From: Actinomycetes bacterium | Lineage (GTDB): Bacteria > Actinomycetota > Thermoleophilia > BMS3ABIN01 | DNA: 43,794 nt | Direction of reading: 5' to 3' | Assembly (NCBI GenBank): GCA_021791195.1 | Contig: JAJYXB010000025.1 | Coordinates: forward strand, 1,400 to 45,193 | Part shown: positions 17,757-25,441 of the stretch, one piece after another | Numbering within the stretch: the first letter of the stretch is position 1 | How the letters are laid out: every line of letters begins with the position of its first letter | Notes under the pieces: model-generated | Told to the model about the DNA's origin: nothing | The model's database searches: none | What the model saw: only the letters and a program-made list of their open reading frames with translations | Translations under genes and position numbers: made by a program

Positions 17757-18599
17757 CTAGCCGGAAAGCTCCTGCAGCCAGTCCGCCACCGCAGCCATCT
17801 GCTCTGGTGGCGTCGATGCGCCGGCGGTGATGGCGACAGTGTCCGCCTCCGCGAACCATTCCGGCTCCAGCTCGCTGACATCCTCGATGTGATAGGTGCG
17901 CGCCTGGACTTCGCGGCAGAGTTTTGCCAGTCTGGTGGTGTTGGCGCTGTTGCGGCCGCCGATGACCACGACCGCGTCGGCGCGGCGCGCCAGTCCCAGC
18001 GCCTCCTCCTGGCACTTCCGGGTGGCGTTGCACATGGTGTTGTACACCAGCAGCTCGCGGCTGGCAGGTGACAGCCGCGACACCAGCGCCGACAGGTTGG
18101 CGCTTGCCTGGGTCGTCTGCACCACCACCCCTACTTTCTTGCCGCGGATGCGGCTCAGCTCCAGCTCGCCGGCTTTCTCCACCACGATGGTGCGGGCGCC
18201 GGCGTTGGCAATCAGCGCCACGACCTCCGGGTGCTCGTGCTCGCCCAGGATGACGGGCAGGAAACCCTGTTCTTTCAGAAGCGAGGCCTTCTCCTGCGCC
18301 ACTTTCACGTAGGGGCAGGTAGCGTCGACGATCCTGAGCCCGCGCGCTTCGGCGTCGGCGGCCACCTGGGGCGTGACGCCGTGCGTACGCAGGATGATGG
18401 TGCCGCTGCCGGCATCGGCCAGTGTCTCCACCGGAGAGACCCCCGCCGCAGCCAGTTCGCGGACCACGCCGGGATTGTGGATGATCGGTCCCAGCGTATG
18501 CACCGGCCCCGGTGAATTCTCGGCCGCTTCCATCGCCAGCTTCAGCGCCCGCTGGACGCCGTAGCAGTACCCGCCGCGTTTGGAGATGAGGATATTCAT
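17757..18599 (-). CDS. ispH: 4-hydroxy-3-methylbut-2-enyl diphosphate reductase
   Basis: IspH is the [4Fe-4S] enzyme that converts HMBPP to IPP and DMAPP, the last step of the MEP isoprenoid pathway. The 280-residue protein starts MNILISKRGGYCYGVQRA, with the first cluster cysteine at C12. The second lies in DATCPYVK and the third in NTMCNATRKC. The motifs GEHEHPEV, GGRNSANTTRL and ITAGASTPP also match. The frame is open a further 43 codons upstream, but that extension has no family similarity and overlaps plsC, so the ATG at 18599 is the better start. A cysteine (TRKC) sits where Arg is usual after the third cluster Cys. Confidence 0.95.
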   Translation of the reverse strand: MNILISKRGGYCYGVQRALKLAMEAAENSPGPVHTLGPIIHNPGVVRELAAAGVSPVETLADAGSGTIILRTHGVTPQVAADAEARGLRIVDATCPYVKVAQEKASLLKEQGFLPVILGEHEHPEVVALIANAGARTIVVEKAGELELSRIRGKKVGVVVQTTQASANLSALVSRLSPASRELLVYNTMCNATRKCQEEALGLARRADAVVVIGGRNSANTTRLAKLCREVQARTYHIEDVSELEPEWFAEADTVAITAGASTPPEQMAAVADWLQELSG

Positions 18600-18648
18600 G
18601 GCCGGACAGGGCTCCCGCAGACGCCGCGGCCGGCTGAATCCGGAATAT

Positions 18649-19272
18649 TCACAGCTCTCCGATCGCCTGCATGATGCGCTTGCCGGCTTCACGGTGGGCG
18701 CGGCCACGCGACATGCCGGCGGCGTCAACGTCCACCGGTCTGCCGACCGTGATCGTGATCCGGGGCCGGCCCAGCCTGAAGCCGCGCATCACCCGCTCGT
18801 CACCGCGGATGCGCACCGGGATCACCGGCACGCCCGGCTCCATGGCCAGCATGCCTACGCCTGGCTGGGCCTCACCCAGGACGCCGTGGCGCTGCCTGGT
18901 GCCCTCGGGGAACATGCCGACGATGAAGCCGGCTCCGAGCAACTCGCGGGCGCGCCGGATCGCTTCGCGGTCAGCCTCGCCCCGGCGCACCGGAAAAGCC
19001 CCCAGCTTCGTGATCAGCCAGCCGAGCCCCGGCACCTTCCACAGCTCCGCTTTTGACATCCAGCGGATCTGTCCGGGAAAAGCGATTCCCACCAGGCAGG
19101 GATCGAGATTGCTGGCGTGATTGGACGCGATCACCGCCGGCCCGCGCCGGGGCCAGTTCTCCGCCCCCTCGATCCGGATGCGGTAGATGAGCGTCAGCGG
19201 CGTCGTGAGAACGATGCGGATGAGGCCGTAGACCAGCAGGGACATGCCGTCGATGGCGCCGGTTTCAGCCAT
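18649..19272 (-). CDS. plsC: 1-acylglycerol-3-phosphate O-acyltransferase
   Basis: PlsC adds the second acyl chain to lysophosphatidate to make phosphatidate. The protein has a hydrophobic N-terminal segment (MSLLVYGLIRIVLTTPLTLI), the catalytic NHASNLD motif (NHx4D), the substrate motif FPEGTR and VPVIPVRI. I place the start at the ATG at 19272 (207 residues), which overlaps the cmk stop by 8 nt (ATGGCTGA) and has GGGAAAAG upstream. A longer frame reaches 19320 and a shorter one could begin at 19245. cmk-plsC(-ispH) is a familiar gene order in Gram-positive bacteria. Confidence 0.93.
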   Translation of the reverse strand: MAETGAIDGMSLLVYGLIRIVLTTPLTLIYRIRIEGAENWPRRGPAVIASNHASNLDPCLVGIAFPGQIRWMSKAELWKVPGLGWLITKLGAFPVRRGEADREAIRRARELLGAGFIVGMFPEGTRQRHGVLGEAQPGVGMLAMEPGVPVIPVRIRGDERVMRGFRLGRPRITITVGRPVDVDAAGMSRGRAHREAGKRIMQAIGEL

Positions 19273-19933
19273 CGCGCTTTTCCCGGATGATTGCGGAAAC
19301 CATGTCGACGACTTTATCAATATTCATTTCCGTGGTGTCAACGATGACCGCGTCGGCCGCCGCTTTCAGCGGCGCCACCTCGCGGCTGGAATCATAGTCA
19401 TCCCGGGCGGCGATCTCACGCTCCATCTGCTCCTGCGAGATCTGTGCCCCTTTTCCCTCCAGCTCCAGCCGCCGCCGCCGGGCCCGCTCGCCGTTCGACG
19501 CCGTCAGGAAGATCTTGACGTCGGCGCCGGGGCATACCACCGTGCCGATGTCGCGGCCGTCCATGACCACGTCGCCGGCGGCCGCGATTGCGCGCTGCTG
19601 GGCCACCATCGCCTCACGCACGCGCGCATGCGCGGAAACCTCGGAGACATTGGCGGAGACCTCCTGGCTGCGGATCGCGTCGGTCACCTCCCGGCAGCCG
19701 GCAAACACCCGCGGCACGCCTCCCGGCCCGGGCTGGAATCCGATCTCCAGGTTGCGCGCCAGCTGGCCCAGTTCCGGCCCGGCGTCAGGATGGATCCCCT
19801 GTTCCAGCGCCAGCAGCGTCACCGTGCGGTACATGGCGCCGGTATCCAGATACGGCCAGCCGAAGCGGTCGGCGAGCAGGCGCGATATCGTGCTTTTTCC
19901 GGCCCCGGCGGGGCCGTCGATGGCAATGATCAT
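19265..19933 (-). CDS. cmk: Cytidylate kinase
   Basis: Cmk phosphorylates CMP and dCMP for nucleotide supply. The 222-residue protein begins MIIAIDGPAGAGKSTISRLL with the P-loop, then YLDTGAMYRTVTLLAL, VMDGRDIGTVVCPGADVKIF and the lid segment RARRRRLELEGKG. The upstream 21 in-frame codons overlap aroA and look unlike Cmk, so the ATG at 19933 (5 bp after the aroA stop) is chosen. aroA-cmk is a widely conserved pair. Confidence 0.95.
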   Translation of the reverse strand: MIIAIDGPAGAGKSTISRLLADRFGWPYLDTGAMYRTVTLLALEQGIHPDAGPELGQLARNLEIGFQPGPGGVPRVFAGCREVTDAIRSQEVSANVSEVSAHARVREAMVAQQRAIAAAGDVVMDGRDIGTVVCPGADVKIFLTASNGERARRRRLELEGKGAQISQEQMEREIAARDDYDSSREVAPLKAAADAVIVDTTEMNIDKVVDMVSAIIREKRDG

Positions 19934-19938
19934 GCAGC

Positions 19939-21258
19939 TCAGCTCCTCAGACTCTCCAGCGCCGCGCGAAATCCAGGATATGAGATCGCCACGCACTCGA
20001 ATCCCTCGACGCTGACGCCTTCATGCGAGGCGGCGCCGGCCACCGCGCCCAGCATCGCCAGCCGGTGGTCGCCCTGGCTGCGAAAGCCACCACCGGCGGC
20101 GCCGCGTCCACTCCTGCCCTTGCCGGCCTTGCCGCCGTGAACGACGAACCCGTCGGGACGCGCCTCGATATCCACGCCGATGCCGGCGAGATTGTCAACC
20201 ACGCCCCGGATGCGGTCCGATTCCTTCAGCTTCAGCTCCCCTGCTCCCTCCACCACGGTGTCGCCCCCGGCAAACGCGGCCGCGAGCGCCACCAGTGGCA
20301 GCTCATCGATGGCGCGGCCGGAGATCTCAGCCCCTACCCTGACGCCTGACAGCTGCGCCGCGCGCACCCTGATGTCGGCGACCAGCTCGCCGGTGTAGCG
20401 GCGCAGGTTGCCCAGTTCGATGTCCGCCCCCATGGCGGTGAGGATATCGACGATGCCGGTCCGCGTCGGATTGACGCCAACCGCGGTCAACTCGATGTCA
20501 GACCCGGGAATGATCGTGGCGGCGACGATGAAAAAGGCAGCCGAGGAGAGGTCACCCGGCACCTCCAGTTCGCTCAGGAGCAGCCGTTCGACCGGATAAA
20601 CTTTTACCATGGGCCACTTGCGCCTGATCCTGGCGCCGGCCGCCGCCAGCAGGATCTCGGTGTGGTCGCGGCAGACCGCCGGTTCCCGCACCACCGACGG
20701 GCTGCGGCCGAACAGGCCCGCCAGCAGCACGGCCGATTTCACCTGGGCGCTGGCGACCGGCATCCGGTAGTCGATCGCCCTGATGACGCCACCACAGATC
20801 TTCAGCGGCGCAAAACGGTTTTCGCTCGCCTCGATGTCCACTCCCATCAGCTTCAGCGGCGCGGCAACCCGGTCCATCGGCCGCCGCCTGAGGCTGTCGT
20901 CGCCGTCGAGGGTGAAGCAGCCCTGCTGGCCGGCCAGGACGCCCGGCAGCAACCGCATCGTCGTGCCGGAGTTGCCCGTGTCGATCGTCCCCGCCGGCGG
21001 CTTCAGGCCGCGCAGGCCGGCGCCATGCACGCTCACCCGCCCGGGTTCGGAATGGTCGACGCTGACACCACACGCCTCGAGCGCCGTCAGCGTCGAGGCG
21101 GTATCGGCCGCCTCCAGAAAATTGTGGATCACCACGGCGCCTTCGCTGATAGCGCCGATGATCGCCGCCCGGTGGGAGATGGATTTATCGGCCGGAACTC
21201 TCAGGGTTCCGCGCAGGCCGCCCGTGGCCGGCTCAAACAGCACACTGCCAGCCGGCAT
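19939..21258 (-). CDS. aroA: 3-phosphoshikimate 1-carboxyvinyltransferase (EPSP synthase)
   Basis: AroA transfers enolpyruvyl from PEP to shikimate 3-phosphate in the shikimate pathway. The 439-residue protein has LRVPADKSISHRA, the PEP loop GNSGTTMRLLPGVLAG, DDSLRRRPMDRV, VPGDLSSAAFFIVAA, DELPLVALAAAFA, KESDRIR and GDHRLAM. A Gly/Arg-rich insertion (GKAGKGRSGRGAAGGG) sits just before the DHRLAM motif and is unusual, but in a loop. Its ATG directly abuts the tyrA stop (TAGATG). The residue after GN is Ser (GNSGTT), a class II-like variant of the common NAGTA/T loop seen in actinobacteria and Gram-positives; I do not infer drug response. Confidence 0.96.
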   Translation of the reverse strand: MPAGSVLFEPATGGLRGTLRVPADKSISHRAAIIGAISEGAVVIHNFLEAADTASTLTALEACGVSVDHSEPGRVSVHGAGLRGLKPPAGTIDTGNSGTTMRLLPGVLAGQQGCFTLDGDDSLRRRPMDRVAAPLKLMGVDIEASENRFAPLKICGGVIRAIDYRMPVASAQVKSAVLLAGLFGRSPSVVREPAVCRDHTEILLAAAGARIRRKWPMVKVYPVERLLLSELEVPGDLSSAAFFIVAATIIPGSDIELTAVGVNPTRTGIVDILTAMGADIELGNLRRYTGELVADIRVRAAQLSGVRVGAEISGRAIDELPLVALAAAFAGGDTVVEGAGELKLKESDRIRGVVDNLAGIGVDIEARPDGFVVHGGKAGKGRSGRGAAGGGFRSQGDHRLAMLGAVAGAASHEGVSVEGFECVAISYPGFRAALESLRS

Positions 21259-22386
21259 CTAACCCGCCCCGGCACTGGAGAAAGGGATGGAGACGGCATC
21301 GTAGCCCAGACCCTTGAGGATCTCCACCGCCCGCTGCCCGGTGTCGCCGCCGGAGACCACCAGCGAAAGAACGCCGCCCTGTTCCACGCTGATGCGGTGG
21401 AAAGCGAGGTCGTCGATGTTGAGGCCGGCGTTGCCCAGCGCCACCGTGACGCTGCTGAGCACGCCCGGCCGGTCGGGCACCGGCACCTTGACCACGTAGA
21501 GGTCGGCAGGCTCCAGATGCTCGGCGGCCAGCATCCGGTCGCGGTTGGCGGCCGCCTCGGCGATCGCCGCCGCCAGAAACTTTTCGTCTTCCTGCAGGAG
21601 CGCCTCGCGGAAGCGCTCGATGGCGCGCACGTGCGCGCCAAGCACCTCGGCCAGCCAGCGGCGGTTCTCGATGAAGATGTCGGTCCAGACGCCGGCGTTA
21701 CTGCCGGCCACACGGGTGAGATCGCGAAAGCTGGGCCCGGCGGAAAGCAGCGCCTCACGGCCGTCCAGATTGACGGCGCCGGCCTGGTTCATCGCCGAGT
21801 TGGCCAGAATATGCGGCAAATGGCTCACCAGCGCCATAATGCGGTCATGCGCATCCGGATCGATGGCAGTGGGACGGGCGCCGATGCCGGCAATGAAGCC
21901 GTGCAGCCGCTCGTAGGTGGATGGATCGACGCCGCTGCCGGGGGTGAGAAAGTATGTCGCCTTGTCAAAGAGGTCGGCCCGGGCGTTGGCGACGCCCGCT
22001 GTTTCGGAGCCGCAGACGGGGTGGCCTCCGATGAAGCGCCGCTCTTCCTCGGAGGTGAGTGCTGCCATCAGGCTGGACTTGGTGCTGCCCATGTCGGTGA
22101 CGACGCAGCCGGCGCCGGAGGCCGCCAGCGCCTGGCGCACCGCGTCCAGAACGGACCTGACCGGCGTGGCGACAAAACAGAAATCAGCGCCGGCCACCGC
22201 CTCTTCGATGCTCGAAGCCTGGTCGGTAATCGCGCCCAGCTCGCGCGCCTCCCGCAGCGTGCGCTCGCTGCGGCTGAAGCCGTTCACCCGCTCCACTCCC
22301 AGGCGCTCGCGCGCCGCCAGCCCCAGGGAACCGCCCATGAGGCCGACCCCGATGATGGCAACCGTGGTGTCGGAGAAATCCGGCAA
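21259..22386 (-). CDS. tyrA: Prephenate dehydrogenase with C-terminal ACT domain
   Basis: TyrA oxidatively decarboxylates prephenate to 4-hydroxyphenylpyruvate, the tyrosine branch. The 375-residue protein has a Rossmann motif VAIIGVGLMGGSLGLAARE, then VTDMGSTKSSL, FIGGHPVCGSE and MALVSHLPHILANS. A C-terminal ACT domain (about residues 300-370; VKVPVPDRPGVLSSVTVALG) probably gives feedback control by tyrosine. It starts with TTG behind GGAAGGGGG. It lies 18 bp after aroF and abuts aroA, so aroF-tyrA-aroA-cmk-plsC is probably one transcript. Confidence 0.95.
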   Translation of the reverse strand: MPDFSDTTVAIIGVGLMGGSLGLAARERLGVERVNGFSRSERTLREARELGAITDQASSIEEAVAGADFCFVATPVRSVLDAVRQALAASGAGCVVTDMGSTKSSLMAALTSEEERRFIGGHPVCGSETAGVANARADLFDKATYFLTPGSGVDPSTYERLHGFIAGIGARPTAIDPDAHDRIMALVSHLPHILANSAMNQAGAVNLDGREALLSAGPSFRDLTRVAGSNAGVWTDIFIENRRWLAEVLGAHVRAIERFREALLQEDEKFLAAAIAEAAANRDRMLAAEHLEPADLYVVKVPVPDRPGVLSSVTVALGNAGLNIDDLAFHRISVEQGGVLSLVVSGGDTGQRAVEILKGLGYDAVSIPFSSAGAG

Positions 22387-22404
22387 GGGCAGCAGGCCCC
22401 CTTC

Positions 22405-23421
22405 CTAGGAAATATGGCGGCCGGTCATCTCCACGTAGCGCCGGACCTCGTCAGCGAAGAGTATGAACTCATCCACCGGCAGTGATTGCGAGCCGTCGCA
22501 CAGGGCTTCTTCCGGCTCGGGGTGGGTTTCGATCAGCAGACCGTCGGCGCCCACGGCTACCGCGGCCAGCGACAGCGGCAGCACCAGGTCGCGCTTGCCG
22601 GTGGCGTGGCTGGGATCGACGATCACGGGCAGGTGGCACTGCTTCTTGATGACCGGGATCGCTGAAAGGTCGAGCGTAAACCGCGTCGCCGTCTCGAAAG
22701 TGCGGATGCCGCGCTCGCAGAGGATGACATCGGCGTTGCCTTCCTTGAGGATGTACTCCGCCGCCATCAGTAGCTCCTCGATGGTGGCGCTCATGCCGCG
22801 CTTGAGCAGCACCGGCCGCTCCACCTTGCCCACCTCGGAGAGCAGCTGGAAATTCTGCATGTTGCGCGTGCCGATCTGGATGACGTCGGCATACTTGAGG
22901 ATGGTCTCCACGTCGCGCGGATCCATCAGCTCCGTGACGATCGGCAGGCCGGTCTCCTGACGGGCGGCGGCCATGATCTTCAGCCCTTCCTCCCCCAGCC
23001 CCTGGAAACTGTAGGGCGAGGTGCGCGGCTTGAAGGCGCCGCCGCGCAGCATCGAGGCGCCGGCATCCCTGGCCTGGCGCGCGGCCTCCATGTACTGCTT
23101 CTCGCTCTCGACCGAGCACGGCCCGGCGATGAGCGCGAAGGCGCCGCCGCCCAGCGCATGGCCGTTGACGGTGACCACGGTGTCGTCCGGATGCGTCTGG
23201 CGGCTGGCGAGTTTGTAAGGCTTGAGGATCGGCATCACCCGGTCGACGCCGGCCATGGCGTCGAAGGGCAGTGTCGAGATCCGCTCGCGGTCGCCGACGG
23301 CGCCGATGATTGTCACAAATTCTCCACGGGATACATGTCCGCGGGCGCCAACGCTGGCCAGCCGGTCGACAACGTGCTGGATCTGCTCCTCCGTAGCGTC
23401 CGGCTTCATCACGATCATCAT
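22405..23421 (-). CDS. aroF: 3-deoxy-7-phosphoheptulonate synthase, type I-beta with ferredoxin-like regulatory domain
   Basis: DAHP synthase condenses PEP and erythrose 4-phosphate, the first step of the shikimate pathway. Residues 1-70 (MMIVMKPDATEEQIQHVVDR...) form the ferredoxin-like regulatory domain known from Thermotoga maritima, where it binds Tyr or Phe. The catalytic barrel follows, with IAGPCSVES, LRGGAFKPRTSPYSFQGLG, DVIQIGTRNMQNF, LLKRGMSATIEELL and VIVDPSHATGKRDLV. A strong GGAGG lies 9 nt before the first ATG. The gene is preceded by a hairpin leader and, further up, by a structured RNA. Allosteric control by aromatic amino acids is inferred from the family. Confidence 0.96.
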   Translation of the reverse strand: MMIVMKPDATEEQIQHVVDRLASVGARGHVSRGEFVTIIGAVGDRERISTLPFDAMAGVDRVMPILKPYKLASRQTHPDDTVVTVNGHALGGGAFALIAGPCSVESEKQYMEAARQARDAGASMLRGGAFKPRTSPYSFQGLGEEGLKIMAAARQETGLPIVTELMDPRDVETILKYADVIQIGTRNMQNFQLLSEVGKVERPVLLKRGMSATIEELLMAAEYILKEGNADVILCERGIRTFETATRFTLDLSAIPVIKKQCHLPVIVDPSHATGKRDLVLPLSLAAVAVGADGLLIETHPEPEEALCDGSQSLPVDEFILFADEVRRYVEMTGRHIS

Positions 23422-23484
23422 TCTGCTATACCTCCGCCGCTGAAACTGGGATGAAAAGACAAAAAAGTAAAAAGTAAAAGGCGC

Positions 23485-23505
23485 GCATCCGGAACTCCCG
23501 GACGC
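23485..23505 (-). promoter_or_regulatory. Hairpin in the aroF leader, possible attenuator
   Basis: The minus-strand RNA forms GCGUCCGG-GAGUU-CCGGAUGC (8 bp, one G-U), followed by GCGCC and then U-rich runs (23461-23480). It resembles a weak terminator 64 bp before aroF. A TAGAAT at 23519-23524 could be a -10 giving a short leader that includes this hairpin; its -35 is poor. Confidence 0.3.
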
Positions 23506-23560
23506 CCGCGAGGTTTACATTCTAACACTCTTCAAGGAAAGGAAAAACTGGGAGGAGCGC

Positions 23561-23591
23561 AAAAAAATAAGCCCCAAGAAACCTGGGACTT
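23561..23591 (-). terminator. Intrinsic terminator of the structured RNA
   Basis: On the minus strand AAGUCCCAGG (23591-23582) pairs with CUUGGGGCUU (23578-23569) with two G-U pairs and a UUU loop, followed by seven T (23567-23561). The 3' half is also perfectly complementary to 23701-23710, so the terminator and the long-range closing helix exclude each other. Confidence 0.85.
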
Positions 23592-23865
23592 CCGTTTTTC
23601 TGACTTTCCGCAGGTTCTTCCTGCTTCTTGTAAGGCCTCATTGCCTTACCTTCCGGCGACCTTCGCCGCTTTCTTGTCAGAATCGCTTCTGTCTTTCGAC
23701 TTCTTGGGGCCTTACATCTCCCTCGCGGGAGGTGCAGTCTTTATTTACCCGGCAAACGAAATACTAAACCACCCGGCAGACAGCTCCCCAGCTGCCGCTG
23801 CCGGGTGGCTCAATAGGCAGAGCCTGCGGCGCCGGATCATTAAAGTCAAATTCTGACCCGGCGCC
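23561..23865 (-). ncRNA. Unidentified structured RNA ending in an intrinsic terminator
   Basis: About 300 nt without a plausible gene fold into a dense series of helices on the minus strand, in 5' to 3' order. First is GGCGCCGG/CCGGCGCC (23865-23858 with 23835-23828). Next is a 10-bp CCACCCGGCA/TGCCGGGTGG helix capped by CAGCT-CCCC-AGCTG. Then comes CTCCC-GCGA-GGGAG. After these, a 10-bp closing helix (23701-23710 with 23571-23580) encloses five short hairpins: 23691-23700, 23678-23691, 23654-23668, 23630-23649 and 23610-23624. The linkers repeat CAAGAA. A second ACCCGGCA (23747-23754) could compete for TGCCGGGT (23799-23806), so two folds are possible. It may be a free RNA or a riboswitch-like leader upstream of aroF. 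I do not recognise the class; T-box and cobalamin signatures are absent. Confidence 0.65.
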
Positions 23866-23900
23866 TGTGACAGCTCTACACATGATTGGCGCTCGACATC

Positions 23901-23940
23901 CTGATTGGGTTTCACCCAAACTGACTGGGCTTCACCCAAC
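23901..23940. repeat. Tandem 20-bp hairpin repeat
   Basis: Two adjacent 20-bp units, CTGATTGGGTTTCACCCAAA and CTGACTGGGCTTCACCCAAC, are 17/20 identical, and each holds a small palindrome (TGGG...CCCA). They lie just after the stop of the secreted protein gene (23951) and before the structured RNA. They may protect or end that mRNA, but there is no T-run. Confidence 0.7.
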
Positions 23941-23950
23941 AAGGCTGCGC

Positions 23951-24538
23951 CTAGTCATCACCACCCATGCTACCGTGAGCGTGGCTTTTCGCGTGGCTTT
24001 CGCCTGAACCCGTCCGGTCGGAGTCTCCGCTACCCGAACCATGATCAGAGGCGCCCATCGCCGGCTGGGTCTGCGTCTGGGTCACCGGCGGAACGGAGGG
24101 CTCATCGCTATCATGCTGCCTGGCGGCACCGCTGACGGCCATGCCGTGATTTTCGACCTCGTGGCCGTTGGGCAGAGTCATCGTACCGGTGGCTTCCTTG
24201 TCGCGAGCCACTTCGGAAACGCCATTATCTTCGCCATACTGATTAGCTGCAGCGTCATGATCGGCCTCAACATTACCACTGCCCTTGTCGCCCGGTTCCC
24301 CCGGACCGTACTGGGCGCCGGCCGCGCCGCCATTCCCGGAGCTGTCGCCGTACTGGTCAGTAGTGGCGGTGCCAGTGGTTGACGTTCCCTGATTACCCGC
24401 TCCCGAGGAAGACCCCGTGATCGCAGCCACGCCGCCCTTTACGACATCCGGCAGCTGACCTGTGGCCGCGAACGCAGCGCCGGAGACTCCGAGCACCATG
24501 CCCGACACCATCATCGCCAGCTTGAGCTTTGTATTCAT
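23951..24538 (-). CDS. Secreted low-complexity Gly/Ser/Asp/His-rich protein
   Basis: This 195-residue protein has a clear signal peptide (MNTKLKLAMMVSGMVLGVSG, cleavage likely after AAFA). The mature part is almost entirely low-complexity: Gly, Ser, Thr, Asp and Gln-rich, with a TQTQTQP stretch and an end rich in His and Ser (ESHAKSHAHGSMGGDD). No cysteine and no known fold is seen. The start has GAGGTAAGGGC before ATG. It is divergent from the ECF sigma factor, whose partner protein carries a similar Ser/Asp/His-rich tail, so the three may form one envelope module. The function is unknown; metal binding by the His-rich end is only a guess. Confidence 0.8.
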   Translation of the reverse strand: MNTKLKLAMMVSGMVLGVSGAAFAATGQLPDVVKGGVAAITGSSSGAGNQGTSTTGTATTDQYGDSSGNGGAAGAQYGPGEPGDKGSGNVEADHDAAANQYGEDNGVSEVARDKEATGTMTLPNGHEVENHGMAVSGAARQHDSDEPSVPPVTQTQTQPAMGASDHGSGSGDSDRTGSGESHAKSHAHGSMGGDD

Positions 24539-24636
24539 GCCCTTACCTCTTTTCCTTTAGAACCTTGCTGCAGAAAACTGCCTGTCTTAACTTAAGCGCC
24601 CGAGGACGAATAAAGTTACGCAATAAATGAAAATAA

Positions 24637-24664
24637 TTGCGATTATGCCGACGCTTTATATAGA
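24637..24664 (+). promoter_or_regulatory. Candidate promoter of the ECF sigma factor gene
   Basis: TTGCGA (24637-24642) and TATAGA (24659-24664) are 16 bp apart, about 175 bp before the sigma gene. The 303-bp divergent gap 24539-24841 is AT-rich here. A GGAAC at 24689-24693 could be an ECF-type -35 but has no clear -10 partner. Confidence 0.3.
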
Positions 24665-24841
24665 GTTGGGGTAAGGCAGCGCATCATGGAACAAGAAGTC
24701 CGCCGGCGCATTCTACGACGATTTGTAGTAACATTGTCGCTGCGGGCGCTTTCTCCCCTCTCCGATATTTTTTCCAAAAGGTATTTATTCAACCCGTATC
24801 CAAACCCATGCCTGAGACGCTAGTAATAACAGGAGCCTTCG

Positions 24842-25432
24842 TTGACTGAGAAGCGCGAGCTGGCCAGACTGGTCAAGCAGGTCCAGAATGGTGACCTGGA
24901 GGCCTTCGGCCAGTTATATGACCGGTTTTACGGTCCAGTGTTCGCATATGTGCTGCATCAGGTGGGCTCCGCCGCTGACGCGGAAGATATCGTTTCGGGA
25001 GTGTTCCTGGACGCGCTGCAGAAGATAGGTGGATTCACCTGGCGCGGCGCCGGTTTCGGAGCCTGGCTTTTCAGCATCGCCCGCAACGATGTGATGGATT
25101 ATTTCCGCCGGCAGGGAAGATCAAGGGAGGCGACGATCACGGAGCAGCATATGGAACTTGCATCCGCGGAGAGAGTGGACCGCATCGCCGAAGCCGCCTG
25201 GGACGAGCGCCGTCTGCGCGAAGCGGTCTGGCAGCTATCGGAAGAGCAGCAGCAGGTCGTGCTGCTGAAGCTGATGGTGAATTTCAGCAACGGCCAGATC
25301 GCCGCGGTGCTCTCCAAAAGCGAAGGTGCGGTAAAAGCGCTGCAGCACCGGGCGCTCGAGAACCTGAGAAAGATCATGGAGTCAGGGACGGAGGATGGAA
25401 CCGCTCTCATCGACAGGGAAAGCGCCATCTAG
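24842..25432 (+). CDS. ECF-type RNA polymerase sigma-70 factor
   Basis: This 196-residue sigma factor has region 2 (AFGQLYDRFYGPVFAYV ... DAEDIVSGVFLDAL and FGAWLFSIARNDVMDYFRR) and region 4 (LSEEQQQVVLLKLMVNFSNG, then QIAAVLSKSEGAVKALQHRAL), with no region 1 or 3. This is the ECF layout. The start is TTG behind AGGAGCC. The next gene, 9 bp downstream, is a DUF5667 membrane protein, a frequent neighbour of ECF sigma factors in actinobacteria and a probable regulator. Target promoters are unknown; the divergent secreted protein gene is the obvious candidate. Confidence 0.93.
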   Translation: MTEKRELARLVKQVQNGDLEAFGQLYDRFYGPVFAYVLHQVGSAADAEDIVSGVFLDALQKIGGFTWRGAGFGAWLFSIARNDVMDYFRRQGRSREATITEQHMELASAERVDRIAEAAWDERRLREAVWQLSEEQQQVVLLKLMVNFSNGQIAAVLSKSEGAVKALQHRALENLRKIMESGTEDGTALIDRESAI

Positions 25433-25441
25433 AAGACAGAA

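Noticed and set aside
18600-18728. 43-codon N-terminal extension of ispH
   Set aside because: It overlaps plsC, has no family similarity and no ribosome binding site; the ATG at 18599 fits the family.
20662-22485. Long plus-strand open frame (about 607 codons) opposite aroA and tyrA
   Set aside because: It is antisense to two well-supported genes, rich in His/Arg/Ala with no known motif; a typical high-GC shadow frame.
23600-23880. T-box leader for aromatic amino acid genes
   Set aside because: GGGTGG occurs, but not the T-box sequence with ACCGCG or a specifier-loop layout.
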